Shown piece after piece: positions 63,301-64,000 of a stretch of 64,000 nt of DNA. The stretch is from positions 682,001 through 746,000 of the forward strand of contig NZ_CP136910.1 of NCBI RefSeq assembly GCF_033100115.1, given 5' to 3'. Position numbers and translations under genes: made by a program. The notes under the pieces are model-generated. The model did no database searches. It saw only the letters and a list, made by a program, of their open reading frames with translations, and was not told the origin of the DNA. Source of the stretch: Anaerocolumna sp. AGMB13020. GTDB lineage: Bacteria > Bacillota > Clostridia > Lachnospirales > Lachnospiraceae. Within the stretch, counting starts at the first letter, position 1. Each line of letters starts with the position of its first letter.

Positions 63301-64000
63301 CTATTCCTTTAAACCAAACTTTACAAAGCTATAAGAATCTGTCCAATAGTTTTTCGTTCTGTCTGCTATGTCTGTAGCATCTGCTTCTGACTTACGCTCC
63401 ACCCAGCTCCATTTGCCCGTAAAGCTGTCTGGCCCGACATTATAGCATTCGCCGTCAATATGATGATGGGGTCCCAGAAGGTTACGGTTTGAGGCATAAA
63501 TCCATAACTTGATCTCGTTTATACCTTCCTTCACATAGTCACTGATATCTGCAGTGTAAGGAGCCCATAAAGAATCTTTGACCAGGCACCCGTTTACAAA
63601 GATTTTAATCAGCGGAGCATTCTGCTTTCCGAAATCCAGCAGATACTTTTTATTCCTATCACTAATTTCAATCTCCTGGCTAATTACCATATCCTCTGCA
63701 AAAAACAGAAGTCCCTGTTTTGTAAATTCATTTCCAGAAAAAGCAGCCGGTTTATCCACTACCAGAAAAGGTCCGTCACTAAACATAGCCTCCCTTTCAA
63801 CCTTTCTGAATGGAGTTTTAGAAATAACCCCGAAATCACCCAAGAGGTAAATGCTTTCTAATTCAACCTCGTAGGTTATCTTGTTTTTTTCTGTTTCATA
63901 AACATTTTCTCCGTATAATACATCATATACCTTCTGACTCTGGCGGAAAGTTGTATGTAACGTGATTTCATTTCTGCCGTTTATGACGTTCGGTTTAATG
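63301..64000 (-). CDS. C-terminal part of a large carbohydrate-active protein (cut by window edge)
   Basis: The minus-strand frame is open from the window edge at 64000 to the stop at 63301 (233 codons). The visible part is a beta-sandwich like the sugar-binding domains in large glycoside hydrolases: YLLGDFGVISKTPFR, LFFAEDMVISQEIEI, IKIFVNGCLVKDSLWAPYTADISDYVKEGINEIKLWIYAS, followed by GPHHHIDGECYNVGPDSF near the end. This is reminiscent of rhamnosidase/GH2-like jelly rolls, but the catalytic part is outside the window. The ATG at 63843 is internal. Confidence 0.65.
   Translation of the reverse strand, partial: IKPNVINGRNEITLHTTFRQSQKVYDVLYGENVYETEKNKITYEVELESIYLLGDFGVISKTPFRKVEREAMFSDGPFLVVDKPAAFSGNEFTKQGLLFFAEDMVISQEIEISDRNKKYLLDFGKQNAPLIKIFVNGCLVKDSLWAPYTADISDYVKEGINEIKLWIYASNRNLLGPHHHIDGECYNVGPDSFTGKWSWVERKSEADATDIADRTKNYWTDSYSFVKFGLKE

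Overview
The window looks like the chromosome of a low-GC, Gram-positive, anaerobic clostridium, most likely a plant-polysaccharide-degrading member of the Lachnospiraceae (an inference from protein style, AGGAGG-type ribosome binding sites, sigma-A-like promoters, TTG starts, a secreted GH16 glucanase and a fucose/arabinose isomerase). I see no tRNA, rRNA, CRISPR array or prophage. One IS3-family insertion sequence is present. Both edges cut through genes.

Layout. 1-4.4 kb: tail of a plus-strand gene, a LacI regulator and an unusual multidomain GH16 glucanase. 4.4-8 kb: an HD-domain protein, a small exported protein and secDF. 8-19 kb: the most coherent system here, a ten-gene minus-strand cluster for pyrimidine import and reductive breakdown. 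It holds an ABC importer (ATPase, two permeases, binding protein), dihydropyrimidinase, a PreA-type dihydropyrimidine dehydrogenase, a PucR regulator, a class III aminotransferase, an unknown protein and a ureidopropionase-type hydrolase. Uracil or thymine would become beta-alanine or its methyl homologue and then a semialdehyde. The binding protein appears circularly permuted, and the dehydrogenase carries the iron-sulfur N-terminus of eukaryotic-type DPD without the flavin/NADPH part. 19-24.9 kb: a fused MacB/FtsX-type exporter, a membrane-zinc-ribbon-methyltransferase with a TetR regulator, and a histidyl-tRNA synthetase with a long structured leader. 25-33.8 kb: a class 3 lipase with an unknown partner, a pyridoxamine kinase, a chemoreceptor, a GpsA-like dehydrogenase with a possible short RNA upstream, a winged-helix regulator and an HXXEE membrane protein.

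33.9-35.6 kb: intact IS3-family element (IS150-like). 35.7-44 kb: a sugar isomerase and an oligopeptide/nickel-type ABC operon (oppA-D-F-B-C) whose last gene is a C39-like cysteine peptidase. 44.5-47.8 kb: a secreted YiiX-like amidase downstream of an OmpR-type two-component system. 48-51.6 kb: a six-EF-hand protein followed by four tandem 38-bp repeats that chain tiny reading frames by TAATG overlaps, then a lipoprotein/XRE/DUF2975-like operon. 51.6-64 kb: a membrane-anchored alpha/beta hydrolase, TspO, a second (VanRS-like) two-component system, a secreted Big2 protein, a secreted serine hydrolase, Hsp20, a BKACE-family enzyme and the C-terminal part of a large carbohydrate-active protein cut by the window edge.

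The best candidates for something new are the permuted binding protein, the truncated-DPD pyrimidine cluster with its TGTGTTNNAGCACA sites, the self-chained micro-ORF repeats, and the GH16 enzyme carrying modules otherwise typical of sugar-binding lipoproteins.
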